Below, in pieces: positions 46,695 to 57,622 of a stretch of DNA of 64,000 bases. The notes under the pieces are model-generated. The model saw only the letters and a program-made list of their open reading frames with translations, made no database searches and was not told the DNA's origin. This DNA comes from Phascolarctos cinereus (lineage: Eukaryota > Chordata > Mammalia > Diprotodontia > Phascolarctidae). The DNA lies in assembly GCF_002099425.1 (NCBI RefSeq), contig NW_018343979.1, forward strand, positions 186,001-250,000, read 5' to 3'. The translations under genes and the position numbers were made by a program. Numbering within the stretch: the stretch's first letter is position 1; each line of letters opens with the position of its first letter.

Positions 46695-47715
46695 TTTATG
46701 TATCTCTAGAGTCTTGTATTTGAAGATCAAATTTTCCATTTTCTTTTCATCAGGAAAGTCTGGTAGATCCCTATCTCATTACATGTCTGTCTCTTCCCCT
46801 GAAAGATTATTCTCAAGTTTGCTGGGTAGTCGATCCTTGGTTGTAATCCAAGCTCCTTTGCCTGATACAATATCATATTCTAAGCTCTCTGATATTTTAA
46901 TGTAGAAGGTGCAAAGTCCTGTGTAATCCTGACTGTGGTTCCATGATATTTGAATTGTTTCTTCCTGGACACTTACAGGATTTTCTCCTTTGAACTGATA
47001 ATTCCAGAATTTGGCTACAATATTCCTTGGCATTTTGAATTTGGGATCTCTTTCAGGAAGTGATCATTGGATTCTTTAGATTACTGTTTTACCTTCTGGT
47101 TCTAGGGCCTCAAGGCAGTTTTCCTTGATGATCTCCTGAAAGATGTTGTCCAGGCTTTTTTTTTTCATCATGGACTTCAGAGAGATCAATAATTCTTAAG
47201 TTATCTCTCCTATATCTATTTTCCAGATCAGTTGTTTTTCTAATGAGAAATTTTATATTTCCTTTAATTTTTTTCATTCTTTTGATTTTGTTTTACTGAT
47301 TCTTGATGTCTCATAGAGTCATTAGCTTCCAAATGCCAAATTCTAATTTTTGATGATTTGTTTTCTTCAGTTAGCTTTTGTACCCTCTTTTCTATTTGTC
47401 CATTTCTACTTTTTAAGGACTTATTTTCTACATTTAATTTTTGTCCTTCCTTTTCCAAGCTATTGATTCTCTCTTGCATGTCTCTCATTTCTTTTCCCAA
47501 TTTTTCTTCTCCTTCTCTTATTTGATTTTTAAAATCCTTCTTGTGCTCTTCCAAGAAGGATTTTTGTGCTTGAGAGCAGTTCATATTCCCCTCTGAGGTT
47601 TTAGATGTGGATATATTAACAAGGTTATCCTCTCCTGAATTTGTGTTTTGATCTTCTCTGTCACCAAGATACTTTTCTACGGTCATTGTTTTTCTTTGTT
47701 ACTTCTTGCTCACAT
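46695..47715 (-). pseudogene. L1 ORF1 (decayed), element B
   Basis: The frame at 47686-47264 holds a long coiled coil (MQERINSLEKEGQKLNVENK...) and, before it, YLGDREDQN. That aligns with YFGEKEDQN of the intact ORF1 at 63739. The C-terminal domain lies in another frame at 47033-46779 (EYDIVSGKGAWITTKDRLPS). Coiled coil, RRM and C-terminal domain are all represented but not in one frame. A normal L1 ORF1p would be about 340-360 residues. Confidence 0.85.
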
Positions 47716-48130
47716 TATTTGCCCTTTTTACAGCTTTAAAAATTGATCTCTGCTTCTGGGACACAGGTGGCACTGTCCCAGGCTCCTTGTTTTGGGGTCT
47801 AGGGGTCTGGTTACTGGTTTGCTGAGGTGGGGAATGCCACTGGCTTACTAGGACACCTCCCTTTCTGTACTGGTCCCTTTCAGCCACAGCAAGAGAAACT
47901 TTTCCCATTAATCCTCCTTGCCTCATGAACTAAAAGACGGCTATATCTAGTCTTTCCGTTGACTCTACTATTTCAGGATTTTTCCTGGGGCGATATTCTC
48001 TGGGGTTTTTCAAGGTCAATGATGGTAGGTGAGAGCAACTTACTGTTTACTCTGCCATCTTAAATCCAGGAAGTTGAAATAGGTGACTTTCAAACATTTA
48101 GTCTGTGGGCTAATAGCTCGAGGAGCAGAG

Positions 48131-48153
48131 CTGCTGCTGCTGCTGCTGCTGCT
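48131..48153. repeat. (CTG)7 trinucleotide repeat in L1 5' UTR
   Basis: Seven CTG units plus CT in the upstream part of element B's 5' UTR. It gives the leucine run in the overlapping + strand frame, which is not a gene. Confidence 0.95.
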
Positions 48154-48613
48154 ACTATTGCTACTGATTCAATCACTCCCAAGGCCTATTCTGTTTTGCT
48201 ACTGTTTGGACTGTATTGGCACACGATGCAACCTTGTGCTGGACTGCACTTCTCTCACACCCAGTTCTGACAGATCCCTGCTGCTGACCTTCTAAGTTTT
48301 CTATGGCATCTGTGGGCTGAGAAGACTAGAACCTGCCACTGCTGCTGGTGATTCAGTCCCATGGAGCAGCTCTGCTTAGGCCACGTCTGCCTCTGTGCCT
48401 TGCATCCTGGACACTTCTCTCTCAAGACAGTGCAACAGACCTTTCCTGTCCACCTTCTAGGTTGTCTTGGGCTGGAAATCTACCTCACTTTGTCTCTTTG
48501 TGGGTTCTGCCAGTCTAGAATTTGTTCAGAGTCACTTTTTAGAGGTATTTGAAGAGATTTGGTGGAGAGCTCAGGTGAGTCTCTGCTTTCACTCTGCCAT
48601 CTTGCCTCCAACC

Positions 48614-50680
48614 CCAGCTCATCATTTCTTACGGGAAAATAGTAGACCATTACATTCGTATACCATAACTTGTTCAATCATTCCCCAATTGATGGGCATC
48701 TTCTCAATTTCCAATTCTTTGACACCACAAAAAGAGCTGCTATAAATATTTTTGTACATGTGGGTCCTTTTCCAGTGTTTATAATCTCTTTAGGATATAG
48801 ACTTAGTAGTGGTATTGTGGCATCAAAAGCTATACACTGTTTCATAGTCCTTTGGGCATAGTTCATGGAATATATTTTAGAAAGCTTTTCATCTAAAATA
48901 GTTAATATAGAAAAAAATTTGATTAGGGTAGCAACTTGCTTCCAAAAGAGTCAATGTGGTTATGAAATTGAATAGCTCCTAGACTGTTGTGATCTCACAT
49001 CCGCAGAAGTGTAGAGAGGGAAAATATTGTTTCTGAGGTTTTTATGCCCTAATACATCATCATTTTTGTGTTAGTACTGAGACAAAAGGTATATTGCTTT
49101 CTATCTCCATTCAATTTTCTACAGAGGTCTATCATGCCTAATTTTTAAAAAATTCTATTCATCTCCTTAACTTCTTCCTTCTTTATTTTATGGTTATATT
49201 TATCTAGTTCTGAAAGGGGGACATTGAGGTCCCCTACTAGTATAATTTTATTGTCTGTTTCTTCCTGTAACTCATTTAACCACTCCTCTAATGATTTGGA
49301 TGCTATACCACTTGATACATATATATTTAATTACTTCATCGTCTATGGTACCTTTTAGCAAGATGTACTTTCCTTTCTTTTTTTCTTTTAATTAGATTTA
49401 TTTTTGCTTTTGCTTTATCTGAGATCAGACTTGCTACCCCTGCTTTTTTATTTTTTACTTTAGCCAAAGCATAGTATATTCTTTTCTAGCCTTTTACCTT
49501 TACACTGTGTGTATCTCTGCCTCAGATGTTTTTCTTGGAAACAACATACAGTAGAGTTCTGGTTTTTAATTCACTCTGGTAACTACTTCCATTTTGTGGA
49601 AGAGTTCATCCCATTAGTACGATTACTAGCTGTGAATTTTCCCTCCATCCTGTTATCCTCCTTGTTTATACTTGTATCTTTCCTTCACCTTGTCCCTCCT
49701 CACCAGTGTTTTGCTTCTGATCACCACCTCCTTTGATCTGCCCTCCCTTCTATCTGCCCCCTTTTCTTTCTCCTTTCCCTTCCTACTTCTGCCCTCCTTT
49801 CTATCACTCCCTTTTCCTTTTATTTCCCCTTTCCTCTTCTACTTCCCTATGGGGTAATATAAATTTTTTTATACCCAATTGAGTTTGTGTTATTCCCTTT
49901 TTGAGCCAAATCTTATGAGAGTAAGGTTCAAAAAATGCTCACCCCCTCCTTTTGTTTCCTCTACTGTAATATGTCTTTTGTACCTCTTTATTTTATATAA
50001 TTTACAATTTTCTGCCTCCTCCCTTCCTTTCTCCCAGTACAATCCTTTTTTTCACTCCTTATTTTTTTAATATCATTACATCAAAGTCAACTTATATCCA
50101 CACCCTCTGTCTATGTATATCCCTTCTAAATGCCATAATCAAGAGTTACTATTATTCTCTTCCCATGTAGGGATGTAAGCAGTTTAACTTTATTGATTAA
50201 CATGTTTTTTTTTCTTCTTCCTGTTTACCTTTTTATGTTTTTCTTGAGTCTTGTACTTGGAGACTAAATTGTCTCTTGAGCTCTGGTCCTTTCATCAGGA
50301 AGTTTTGGAAATCCCCTATTTCATTGAATATCCATCTCCTCCCCTGAAAAATTATCCTCACTTTTGCTGGGTAGTTGATCCTTGGTTGTAATCCAAGCTC
50401 CTTTACCTTAAAGAATTTCATATTCCAAGCTCTCTAATCTTTTAATGTAGAAGCTGCAAGGGACTGTGTAATCTTGACTGTGCTTCCATGATATTTAAGT
50501 TGTTTCTTTCTTGCAGTATTTTCCACTTGACCTGATAATTCTGGAATTTGATTATAATATTCCTTGGCATTTTCATCTGGGGAATCTGTTTCAGGAAGTG
50601 ATTGGTGTATTCTTTCAATGACTCTTTTACCCTCTGGTACTAGGACCTCAGGGCAGTTTTCCTTGTGACTATTAGATGAA
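48614..50680 (-). mobile_element. L1 element A: ORF1 C-terminus, spacer, endonuclease, ORF2 tail
   Basis: From 50680 downward: the ORF1 C-terminal domain (50680-50235; frames with KQLKYHGSTVKITQSLAAS and ELGLQPRINYPAKVRIIF, matching human 'ITADLSAETLQARREW...FQPRISYPAKLSF'); the long spacer (50230-49660); part of the ORF2 endonuclease (49560-49140, containing LVGDLNVPLSELDK, the APE-like GDFN motif); then directly the ORF2 C-terminal part (48866-48617, with CTKIFIAALFVVSKNWKLR). The reverse transcriptase core is missing, so it is an internally deleted and 5'-truncated copy. Its end at 48617 meets the 5' start of element B. Confidence 0.85.
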
Positions 50681-51415
50681 GTAACATATACAAAACACTT
50701 AAAATGGATTATGAGCAATGTTGTCATGCAAAGAAATTATCTAGCAGATAGTATAACATAATATAGGTATATAATTTACTTCACATTTATTTTTGAGCCA
50801 AAATTTTCCTAAAAGTAAATGCTTTCTACATTAGCCCTCTGTAGTCAATTAACATATGCCCCTATTTTCAATGAGACGTGTGTGTCTATACACATTTAAA
50901 AATTTGGTAGCATTTGCCAAAGCAAGAGAGTAGTCCCAAGATCCCTGCATTTACAAGCCTACCTCTGCTAGAGAAGCTAGGGAACAATTTTTGTAATGGT
51001 GCCTAAATGAGTAAGTTTAATATGTGTGGAAAAAATCCACAATGTGAAACACTTTGTTCCCTACTGATAATCATAGAATAGCAAAATGAGGCTTTACTTA
51101 TTCAAGCACCATTTTTCAAAATGCCTCATATATTCCTGTAATTTTGCTCGCTCAGTTTTGTTTTGAAAATCCACCTTGGCCCCCAGGACCAGAGGCTGAA
51201 TTGTAAATTACCTAGCTACACAGAAAACTTGCTATGAGCAAGTAAAGATGGCAATCCCTTAAATTATTTTGAAGATATGGATTATTACATAAGTACTACA
51301 TCTCTGAAGACTTCTGAAGACTTAATGTTCATGTCAAATAGATCTTCATTCATGTAGGTATGCTTAAGGGCAGCTAGAACTTGTGAACCAGTCACAATTT
51401 TGACAGGCCTAGATA
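50681..51415. other. unique DNA, nothing recognised
   Basis: No repeat or exon could be supported in this segment upstream of the L1 pile-up. Confidence 0.4.
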
Positions 51416-51417
51416 TT

Positions 51418-51560
51418 TCTGAGGAAGTGTGGTTTAGTAGGTAGAGAGGAAGCTTCAGCATCAGGAAGACCTGAGTTAGAGTCCCCCCTCTCATCCATGG
51501 CATCTGTGTGACCCTGGGCAAGTGAAGTAGTCTCTCAGTGTCCCAGACAATTAATTTTAA
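51418..51560 (+). mobile_element. tRNA-headed SINE, 5' half
   Basis: 'gtggtttagtaggtagagag', 'catcaggaagacctgagtt' and 'gtgtgaccctgggcaagtg' are clear. The core after 'ctctcagtgtcccagac' fades out. Confidence 0.8.
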
Positions 51561-52032
51561 GACTACAAGTTATAGAACACATAAGAGATCCACATGAACA
51601 GAGTGATTTTTCTTGCTAGGTACTCCCTATGACAATGAAATTGCAGGTCTAGACCATCTCCACCGGGAAAAAATACAAGAATGAAACGGTTTGTTTTACT
51701 CAAAATGAGAAAGATGCTTCCTGAAGCAATTTTGATAACTTAAAGCGTGAGTAGACAACTTAAAACAAAATTCCCTTTTTGTTGGTACCTAACTGTTCCA
51801 TTAAAGGTAATTGATAGGAACACCAAATGACTGTGGATTTTTTCATATTAAAAATAATGAAATACTGCTTTCATGTTTGAATTTAAATGAACTACAGAAA
51901 CAAAAACATCTAATGGCACCCCCTCATACAGGAGCACCAGGAAGTTATTCTATTCAAGGTTCAAACAAGTTACATTCCCAAGAAATCATCATTCTACTAC
52001 AGCAGCATAATTATAGGGAATGATTTTTTAAA

Positions 52033-52190
52033 AAAATTCTAAAGCTGGAAGGTAGTTTTTCTTGTCTAACTCCCTAATTTTGTAGATAAAGAAACTGAGT
52101 TCCATTGAGTTCAACTCACATAGTAAATTGTGGTGCTAGAGTTTGAACTCTTTTTCACCACTTTCCAGATACTCTCCTTTGAAGTCCAGA
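52033..52190 (-). mobile_element. MIR-like SINE
   Basis: 'ctaactccctaattttgta', 'gataaagaaactgagttcc' and 'gtggtgctagagtttgaact' are of the 11885 subfamily. Confidence 0.65.
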
Positions 52191-52219
52191 ATTTAAATCC
52201 ATTTAAACTGCTTTCCCAG

Positions 52220-52425
52220 TCACAGGATTGCAGATATGAGCTTGGCAGGACCTCAAAGGATATTTAGTCCAGTCTTGTCATTTTAGATATGAAGAAATTG
52301 AATCCCTGTAAAGTTAAATGATTTACCTAGGACCACATAAGTAAGTAATGATCAGAGGATGAATTTGAATCCAGGTCCTCGAACCCTGGAGCCAGTGCTC
52401 TTTACAATGTCTTCTCTGATTTGAA
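52220..52425 (-). mobile_element. MIR-like SINE, second tandem copy
   Basis: 'ggacctcaaaggatatttag', 'gatttacctaggaccacat' and 'tgaatttgaatccaggtcct', in the same orientation and family as the copy 30 bp upstream. Tandem insertion or segmental duplication are both possible. Confidence 0.72.
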
Positions 52426-52429
52426 ATCC

Positions 52430-53760
52430 AATATTATTTTGCCACTCCAAAGGATTATCACTATGAATAAGAACTGTTCCCGGTAGATTTGCTGGCTGAC
52501 CATAGCCAAAACCAAATTAGACATATCTATATTCTTCTTCCTGCCTTCTATTTTCAGCAGTGCTGCTTTCCAACCTGGGCCCATTATGGAACCAGTCAAC
52601 CTTAAGGAAAAAGAGAATTTATGAAATTCTCATTGTGTTTGTGCACCTGTGACCCTGATCTATTCCATAGAATGCAACAGAACTCCTGTAGCTTGTGTCC
52701 TCTGCTATTTTTCCCCCAGTTACCCCAGGCTTTGGCTCATTGATGCTCCAATATAGGATTCATGCTGCTATGATATCGTCTTGTCTATTATAATTCCTCA
52801 AACCCTTGCACATAAAAGATCATAGGAATTTCCATTGTGTATTTCTCCTTTGCCCGTTATATCTGTAACTGAAGCACATCACTATTTGAAGTGATTTAAA
52901 GTACAATTATTAGGAAGCACTCATGGGGTACAAAGAATGTGGGTTTTAAAAAGATCAACCTTTTTTTTTAAATTTACTATCTGTAACCTTGACTACCCAG
53001 GCCTCCAATATCTGAATGTTGATATGTTACATTTCATCCCTCTCTCAGGGTTCTCTAGTACCCTGAAGATGGTTTGAGGCTTTCAGGCTATCTGCAATTG
53101 GCTATAATGTCCACAGATAGTACTATCCCAGTCTTAGGAGTGTCCCTTGCACCTCACATCTTTTTAACCGTTTGTAGTCATATTAGCTTTTCAAAGGAAA
53201 GTTTACTTCAAAGATATGACAAATATACACATTTACAAACATATGTAGAATAATTCCACACCACATCCCAACACAGAGACCAACCACCACCACCTCATAT
53301 TTTTGGAAGGAGAAGGGCATTAAATTCATAGTTCAGCTCAGTTACTTACTATACAGCTCTAATTAAAAAGTCCAAAACCCCTATGAACTCACTGGTTCAG
53401 TTCATGGCACCTATGTTGTGAGTATACCTTTCCCCTCTCTGGATGGGTAGCAGGGAAGAGAACACAAGAAAGATAGCATAACTATCACAGTCTGGCAGTT
53501 GTAAAGACCTAGCTTGTTCCAGATGTGCAGTCACAATAGAAAAAAGCTATTTCCATTCATGTGGTAGAGAAATGTAGGATGCTTTTTCTTGGAATCAGGG
53601 TGCCTTTATGTTAGCAATCTAGGCCTATTCCTATGCCTTGTTACAAATATAATTATATTAATTAAGGGTCTCCTACCACCAATAATATAGCATCTACTCT
53701 GGCTAGGGGACTTATCATGGAGTTAAGCATGCACCCTGGCTTTTTCCTTCTCATGGTTCC
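52430..53760. other. unrecognised DNA
   Basis: No repeat family I can name. A 41-bp stretch at 52535-52575 resembles 54319-54359, so part of the sequence may belong to an unidentified dispersed repeat. No coding frame of interest. Confidence 0.4.
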
Positions 53761-53764
53761 ATAA

Positions 53765-54040
53765 TTAGACAGTTGGTGGTGCAGTGGATAGAGTGCTGAG
53801 CCTGGAGCCAGGAAATCTGGAGTTCAAATGTGGCATCAGATACTTAGTAGCTATGTGACCCTGGACAAGTCACTTGTCCTCTGTTTGCCTCATGGTCCTC
53901 AAATGCAAAATAGGAGAAATGATAACATCTATATAACAATACTGTTGTAAGTGTCAAATGAGGTAACATCTGTTAAAAAAAAAAAGTGCCTAGAAAAGTA
54001 CCTGACACATAGAAGGCATTATATAAAAATTTATTTTCAT
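53765..54040 (+). mobile_element. Ther-type SINE, complete
   Basis: 'gtggtgcagtggatagagtg', 'gcctggagccaggaaatctg', 'ctatgtgaccctggacaagt' and 'aagtgtcaaatgaggtaaca', with an internal poly-A and the tail 'gcattatataaaaatttatt'. It is one of the best preserved tRNA heads in the window. Confidence 0.9.
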
Positions 54041-54650
54041 CCCTTCCCTACTTCTGATGGCGCACATGCTTTGAACTCTTTTTGAAATGTGTGTGCAAAC
54101 AAATTCTCCTACTTAATTCCAGAACCCACTGTATCACAGGGACCAAAGTATAAGTAGGGACTTCTGTCTGTGCATGTTACTGATTACCTCGATTACAAAA
54201 AATAGGAAATTTCCCTTCTATCCCTAGCTCCCTTCCATTTAACTTTCCTCTCTATGTGGGCCTTAAAAATAAGTCAGTTCTAGTTCCAATCCCCAAGGCA
54301 TGCTTGACCAGGTATAACTACTTCTTCTTGCCTTCTATTTTTAACTGTGCTACTCTCCTCAGTCCTGCTGAATCTATATCTCCAAAAATCACTTTGGCAT
54401 ATTTGTTTTTGAGCCATGAACAAAGACTGCCCTCTTACATATGCCATTTCAATTGTGTTGGGATCAGATGCATTGGCCAAGTATTCCATCACCATCTCCA
54501 TCTCCAAGAAAAATGTTTCTTTTCTATGTTGTCCTCAAAGCTCTCTCCCTTTGATTTGTGGGCGCTGACATTTTCCTTCATCGTATTTGAAGATTTAGAT
54601 TATGGCCTTATCATAAGCTTTTTCTATCTTCTTGAATCTGAAAAAAATGG
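54041..54650. other. unrecognised DNA
   Basis: A 132-codon + frame (54256-54654) and a 75-codon - frame overlap here. Neither has a domain, signal peptide or family match I recognise, and the + frame ends inside the next SINE. I treat both as chance. Confidence 0.4.
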
Positions 54651-54654
54651 TTGA

Positions 54655-54795
54655 TTTAGAATCAAGCACCCTACATTTGAATCCCAGCACAGACACTTAT
54701 TATTGCTGAAATCATGAGAAGTCACTTAATCTCTCAGATATTCTTAAATTTCATCACCTGTAAAATGAGTGATATAGTCTTGCTGGTCTGGGCTC
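54655..54795 (+). mobile_element. MIR-type SINE
   Basis: 'gatttagaatcaagcaccct', 'tgaatcccagcacagacact' and 'catcacctgtaaaatgagtg' in MIR order. Confidence 0.75.
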
Positions 54796-55199
54796 CCTTT
54801 CCCCCAGAGAGAAGATTGTCCAGACGAGGCTTACTGATGTGGAAAAAAGTAGAATTTTGAGATGCAGGTATCCTATCAGCCTTTAAAAAGAGCAAAAATA
54901 ATTTAAAGAATATTCAAATAGTGGCTAGGGTCTATTGTTGAATTTATAAAAAGTTTCAATTTGATTTGCCCTTTGGAATTTAAAACATGACTGCTTCTCG
55001 CTGTAGTCACTACTCAGACTTAGCTTGTGATTTGGAACAGGGCTATGTCTTTCAGGAATCAGTAAGAGGACTGGTACATCTATCCTTGTGTCTTTTGTAC
55101 ATAACACCAACGGTTGACCTATTGTCAATAAATCCTGTAGAGTTAAAGCAGCGTGAGGCTATATTTCTCTTTCTTTAGAACAAGAACTGGTTTCATTGA

Positions 55200-55290
55200 A
55201 TGGGTGTAATAATACATAGTTTCCCTCACAAGTTGTTGGAACCAAAGTGCTTTGCAAACCTTAACATGCTTTCTAAATGTGATTTGTTCT
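55200..55290 (+). mobile_element. Ther-type SINE tail
   Basis: 'ttccctcacaagttgttgga' and 'aagtgctttgcaaacctta', then 'acatgctttctaaatgtg', is the core/tail part only. Confidence 0.65.
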
Positions 55291-55499
55291 TGTTACAGCT
55301 GTGTATCATCTTTGGGCTAGTTCAGCCTTTGTTAAAAAAAAAAGGTTATCATGTGGTCCCTGGAGTCTTGCTTATCCTCACCTATATGCTATGCTTGCTT
55401 GTTTTCCAACAACTTGCTTTCTAGTTCTCAACCTGTGCTCCCACATAAGCTGAACTAACCATTTCCTTGGGATCTGATAATTTTTCCTTTTTTATGACA

Positions 55500-55592
55500 A
55501 ATTACTAGTTCTCAGTCTCCTCATCTATAAAATGCAGAGCTTGATCAGGCTGTCCTTAGAGGTCTCTTCCAGATCTAAATCTATAATCCCAT
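55500..55592 (+). mobile_element. MIR-like SINE tail fragment
   Basis: 'agtctcctcatctataaaat', 'ccttagaggtctcttccaga' and 'tctaaatctataatccc' are the core and the short tail of the 19660 class. Confidence 0.75.
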
Positions 55593-55889
55593 TATTCTTT
55601 GAGGATCCCTCTTTCCTAGGAGAGTGGATGACTGAAAGTATGTTATTCCTCTCCTCATTCTTCCTATTGCCCATAATTACAAAAAAAAAATCATGAAGGA
55701 ATTGTGGTCTCTCCCAGCACCAAATCCTATGATATGATATCAAAATATTAACACACTCACTCTCAACTTCCAAACTTATTCAGGGTTATTTCATCACAGT
55801 ATGTTTATCTATTTGTTTTCTGGGATATTCATGAAATAATCTTAAAAGGTCATTCAGATAAACTCTGCATATTATAAATTAAAGCACAA

Positions 55890-56400
55890 AAATTTTTATT
55901 GAACTGAATGTGATTGGCTTTTAAAATACCAACAGAAGTGCTGGGATGTGTTGCGCAGGTGAACTTTAAGTAACTATAAGCTTGTACAACATAATACATG
56001 ACATGATGGAGTTCCTGTGTTTCTTATATAAATCAGCTCTCATTAGTTTTACACATTTCCAGCTCCTTGATGCATTTATTTAGTCTACTTCCATTGAAAA
56101 TGACTACTTGTTTAATGAGCTATAAAAAAGCAGTGATTCTATGCTGAATCCATCCTTAGAAAAATGCTGGTGTTAATTTAATCTTCCTCCATGAGATCAA
56201 ACGATTAAAGCTGGCCAAGGTGAACCAGCTCAGCATTGTCAAGTGAGAAGAAAGCACAGCAGGTGTCATACTATCTGATGGAACAGTAAATGAAAAGGCT
56301 AATTTTAAAAATTAGAATCTGTTGATTTACCCTGGAGCTGTATTATTGTTCATCATAGGAAAGGAATATTCACAGGAGGTAAGAGTGATTTAGGCTATTC
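55890..56400. other. candidate conserved non-coding element
   Basis: About 500 bp of complex sequence without simple repeats or SINE/LINE text, between two repeat-rich flanks. It has clustered homeodomain-like words: 'gttaatttaatctt', 'cttgtttaatgagc', 'caaacgattaaagc', 'ttaaaaattagaat'. The texture is that of vertebrate conserved enhancers. Proof needs cross-species alignment. No frame is long enough to suggest an exon. Confidence 0.4.
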
Positions 56401-56684
56401 TTTGGTTTAGTTTTGTTTTATTTTCTTCCTGATTAGTATGGGTTGAAGTGAAATTAGTCACTATCCTTCAAAGCCAGTTTGTCTTTATTTGAATAATTTA
56501 ATAAAGTATAAGGATAACTCAGAAAGTTCAACATCTAATCCCTAAAAAACCATTATGCTATTTGCCTATTTGTGTGGTAACGAAAAGAAAGACTTGGAAG
56601 AGCAAGCTAACCTTATGAGAAAGTTTATGTAACACTCCAGGATTCCTTTCACATAAGTAAATAGTTGTTTAGCTATTATATTCG

Positions 56685-56805
56685 ACTACCTGTGTGACCT
56701 TGGGCAAGTCACCTCTCTGGCTTTCAGTTTCATCATCTGTAAAATGAGGGGATTGGGCTTAATTAGCTCTATGGTCTCATTCAGCTTTAACCTATGACCC
56801 TACCA
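56685..56805 (+). mobile_element. MIR-like SINE, 3' two-thirds
   Basis: 'acctgtgtgaccttgggcaa', 'cagtttcatcatctgtaaaa' and 'atgaggggattgggcttaat', then 'gctttaacctatgaccc', is a clean core and tail. Confidence 0.85.
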
Positions 56806-56889
56806 AATGCCTATAATCATGGAGCTTCTAGTTTGGTGCAAGGACATAGATGATGTCCAAATAATTTGTGTACAGTAATAACCACACAT

Positions 56890-56943
56890 AAAATATATGT
56901 ATATACATATATACATATGAGTGTGTATACACATGTATACATA

Positions 56944-57023
<80 letters not shown>
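56890..57023. repeat. TATG/TG then (TA)n microsatellite
   Basis: The run 56955-57023 is about 34 TA units, the longest pure TA tract in the window. It is preceded by TATACA/TGTG steps and can extrude a cruciform. Confidence 0.97.
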
Positions 57024-57026
<3 letters not shown>

Positions 57027-57159
57027 GGTGGTACAAGTGAAATATTGTATGAAGTCAAAGCAGTGGGAATATAATTATTGATTTGTAGGGAGATCAGGGA
57101 AGACTTTCTTATGAAGTTAATTTATGAGTTGAGTTTTAACAGATGGATGGAAACTTAAG

Positions 57160-57225
57160 TGTGAGGCAGAATTTGAATCTAATTCTTCCTAACTAAGAGG
57201 CCATCTCTCCAGCTAAATGATATAT
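57160..57225 (-). mobile_element. SINE head fragment
   Basis: 'gaggcagaatttgaatctaa', 'ttcttcctaactaagagg' and 'catctctccagctaaat' are the complement of a tRNA-like SINE head only. Confidence 0.55.
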
Positions 57226-57577
57226 ATGTATTTGTATACATACACATATAAACACATGTATGTATATATTATGTGAGATTGATGATGATGATATAGTTAG
57301 GGTATGAAAACCTTTTATCAGAATGCAATGCAACATTTATTGAACATTTTAAAACTCACATCAAAAAGAAACTTGTGAATAAAATGGAAGGTGATGACAA
57401 TTCTTTCTCTGAGGCTCCCACAGTACATTTATACAAAACGCAGAGCATCAGAATAAGAGGTAGGATGCTTTTAGAGGCAGGAAGCATTTGAAACTCCCAT
57501 AGTTAATGCTCCAAATTAGTATATATATATGGATAGATATGGATATTATATATATATATGTATATATATATATATAC

Positions 57578-57620
<43 letters not shown>

Positions 57621-57622
57621 AA
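57226..57622. repeat. TA/CA/TG microsatellite blocks
   Basis: Two blocks, 57226-57272 and 57523-57622, flank 250 bp of ordinary sequence. The second ends in CACACACACACA after a long TA-rich run. Confidence 0.9.

Larger units (their letters stand above)
46281..48613 (-). mobile_element. L1 element B: compound 5' UTR, ORF1, short 3' part
   Basis: Read from high to low coordinates: a 5' start at 48613 (complement of 'ccatcttgcctccaacccc'); a 5' UTR that contains a second 5'-like start near 48072 (complement of 'ccatcttaaatccaggaag'); ORF1 (47715 to about 46695); a short spacer; then at 46557/46558 a jump to the very end of ORF2 and 3' UTR text down to 46281. The jump lies at a 'catg' that is present in both partners. 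No poly-A tail remains at 46281. See the neighbouring element A for an alternative reading in which the last 277 bp belong to A. Confidence 0.8.

Noticed and set aside
54256-54654. 132-codon + frame
   Set aside because: No domain, odd composition, a competing - frame over the same DNA, and its end runs into a SINE.
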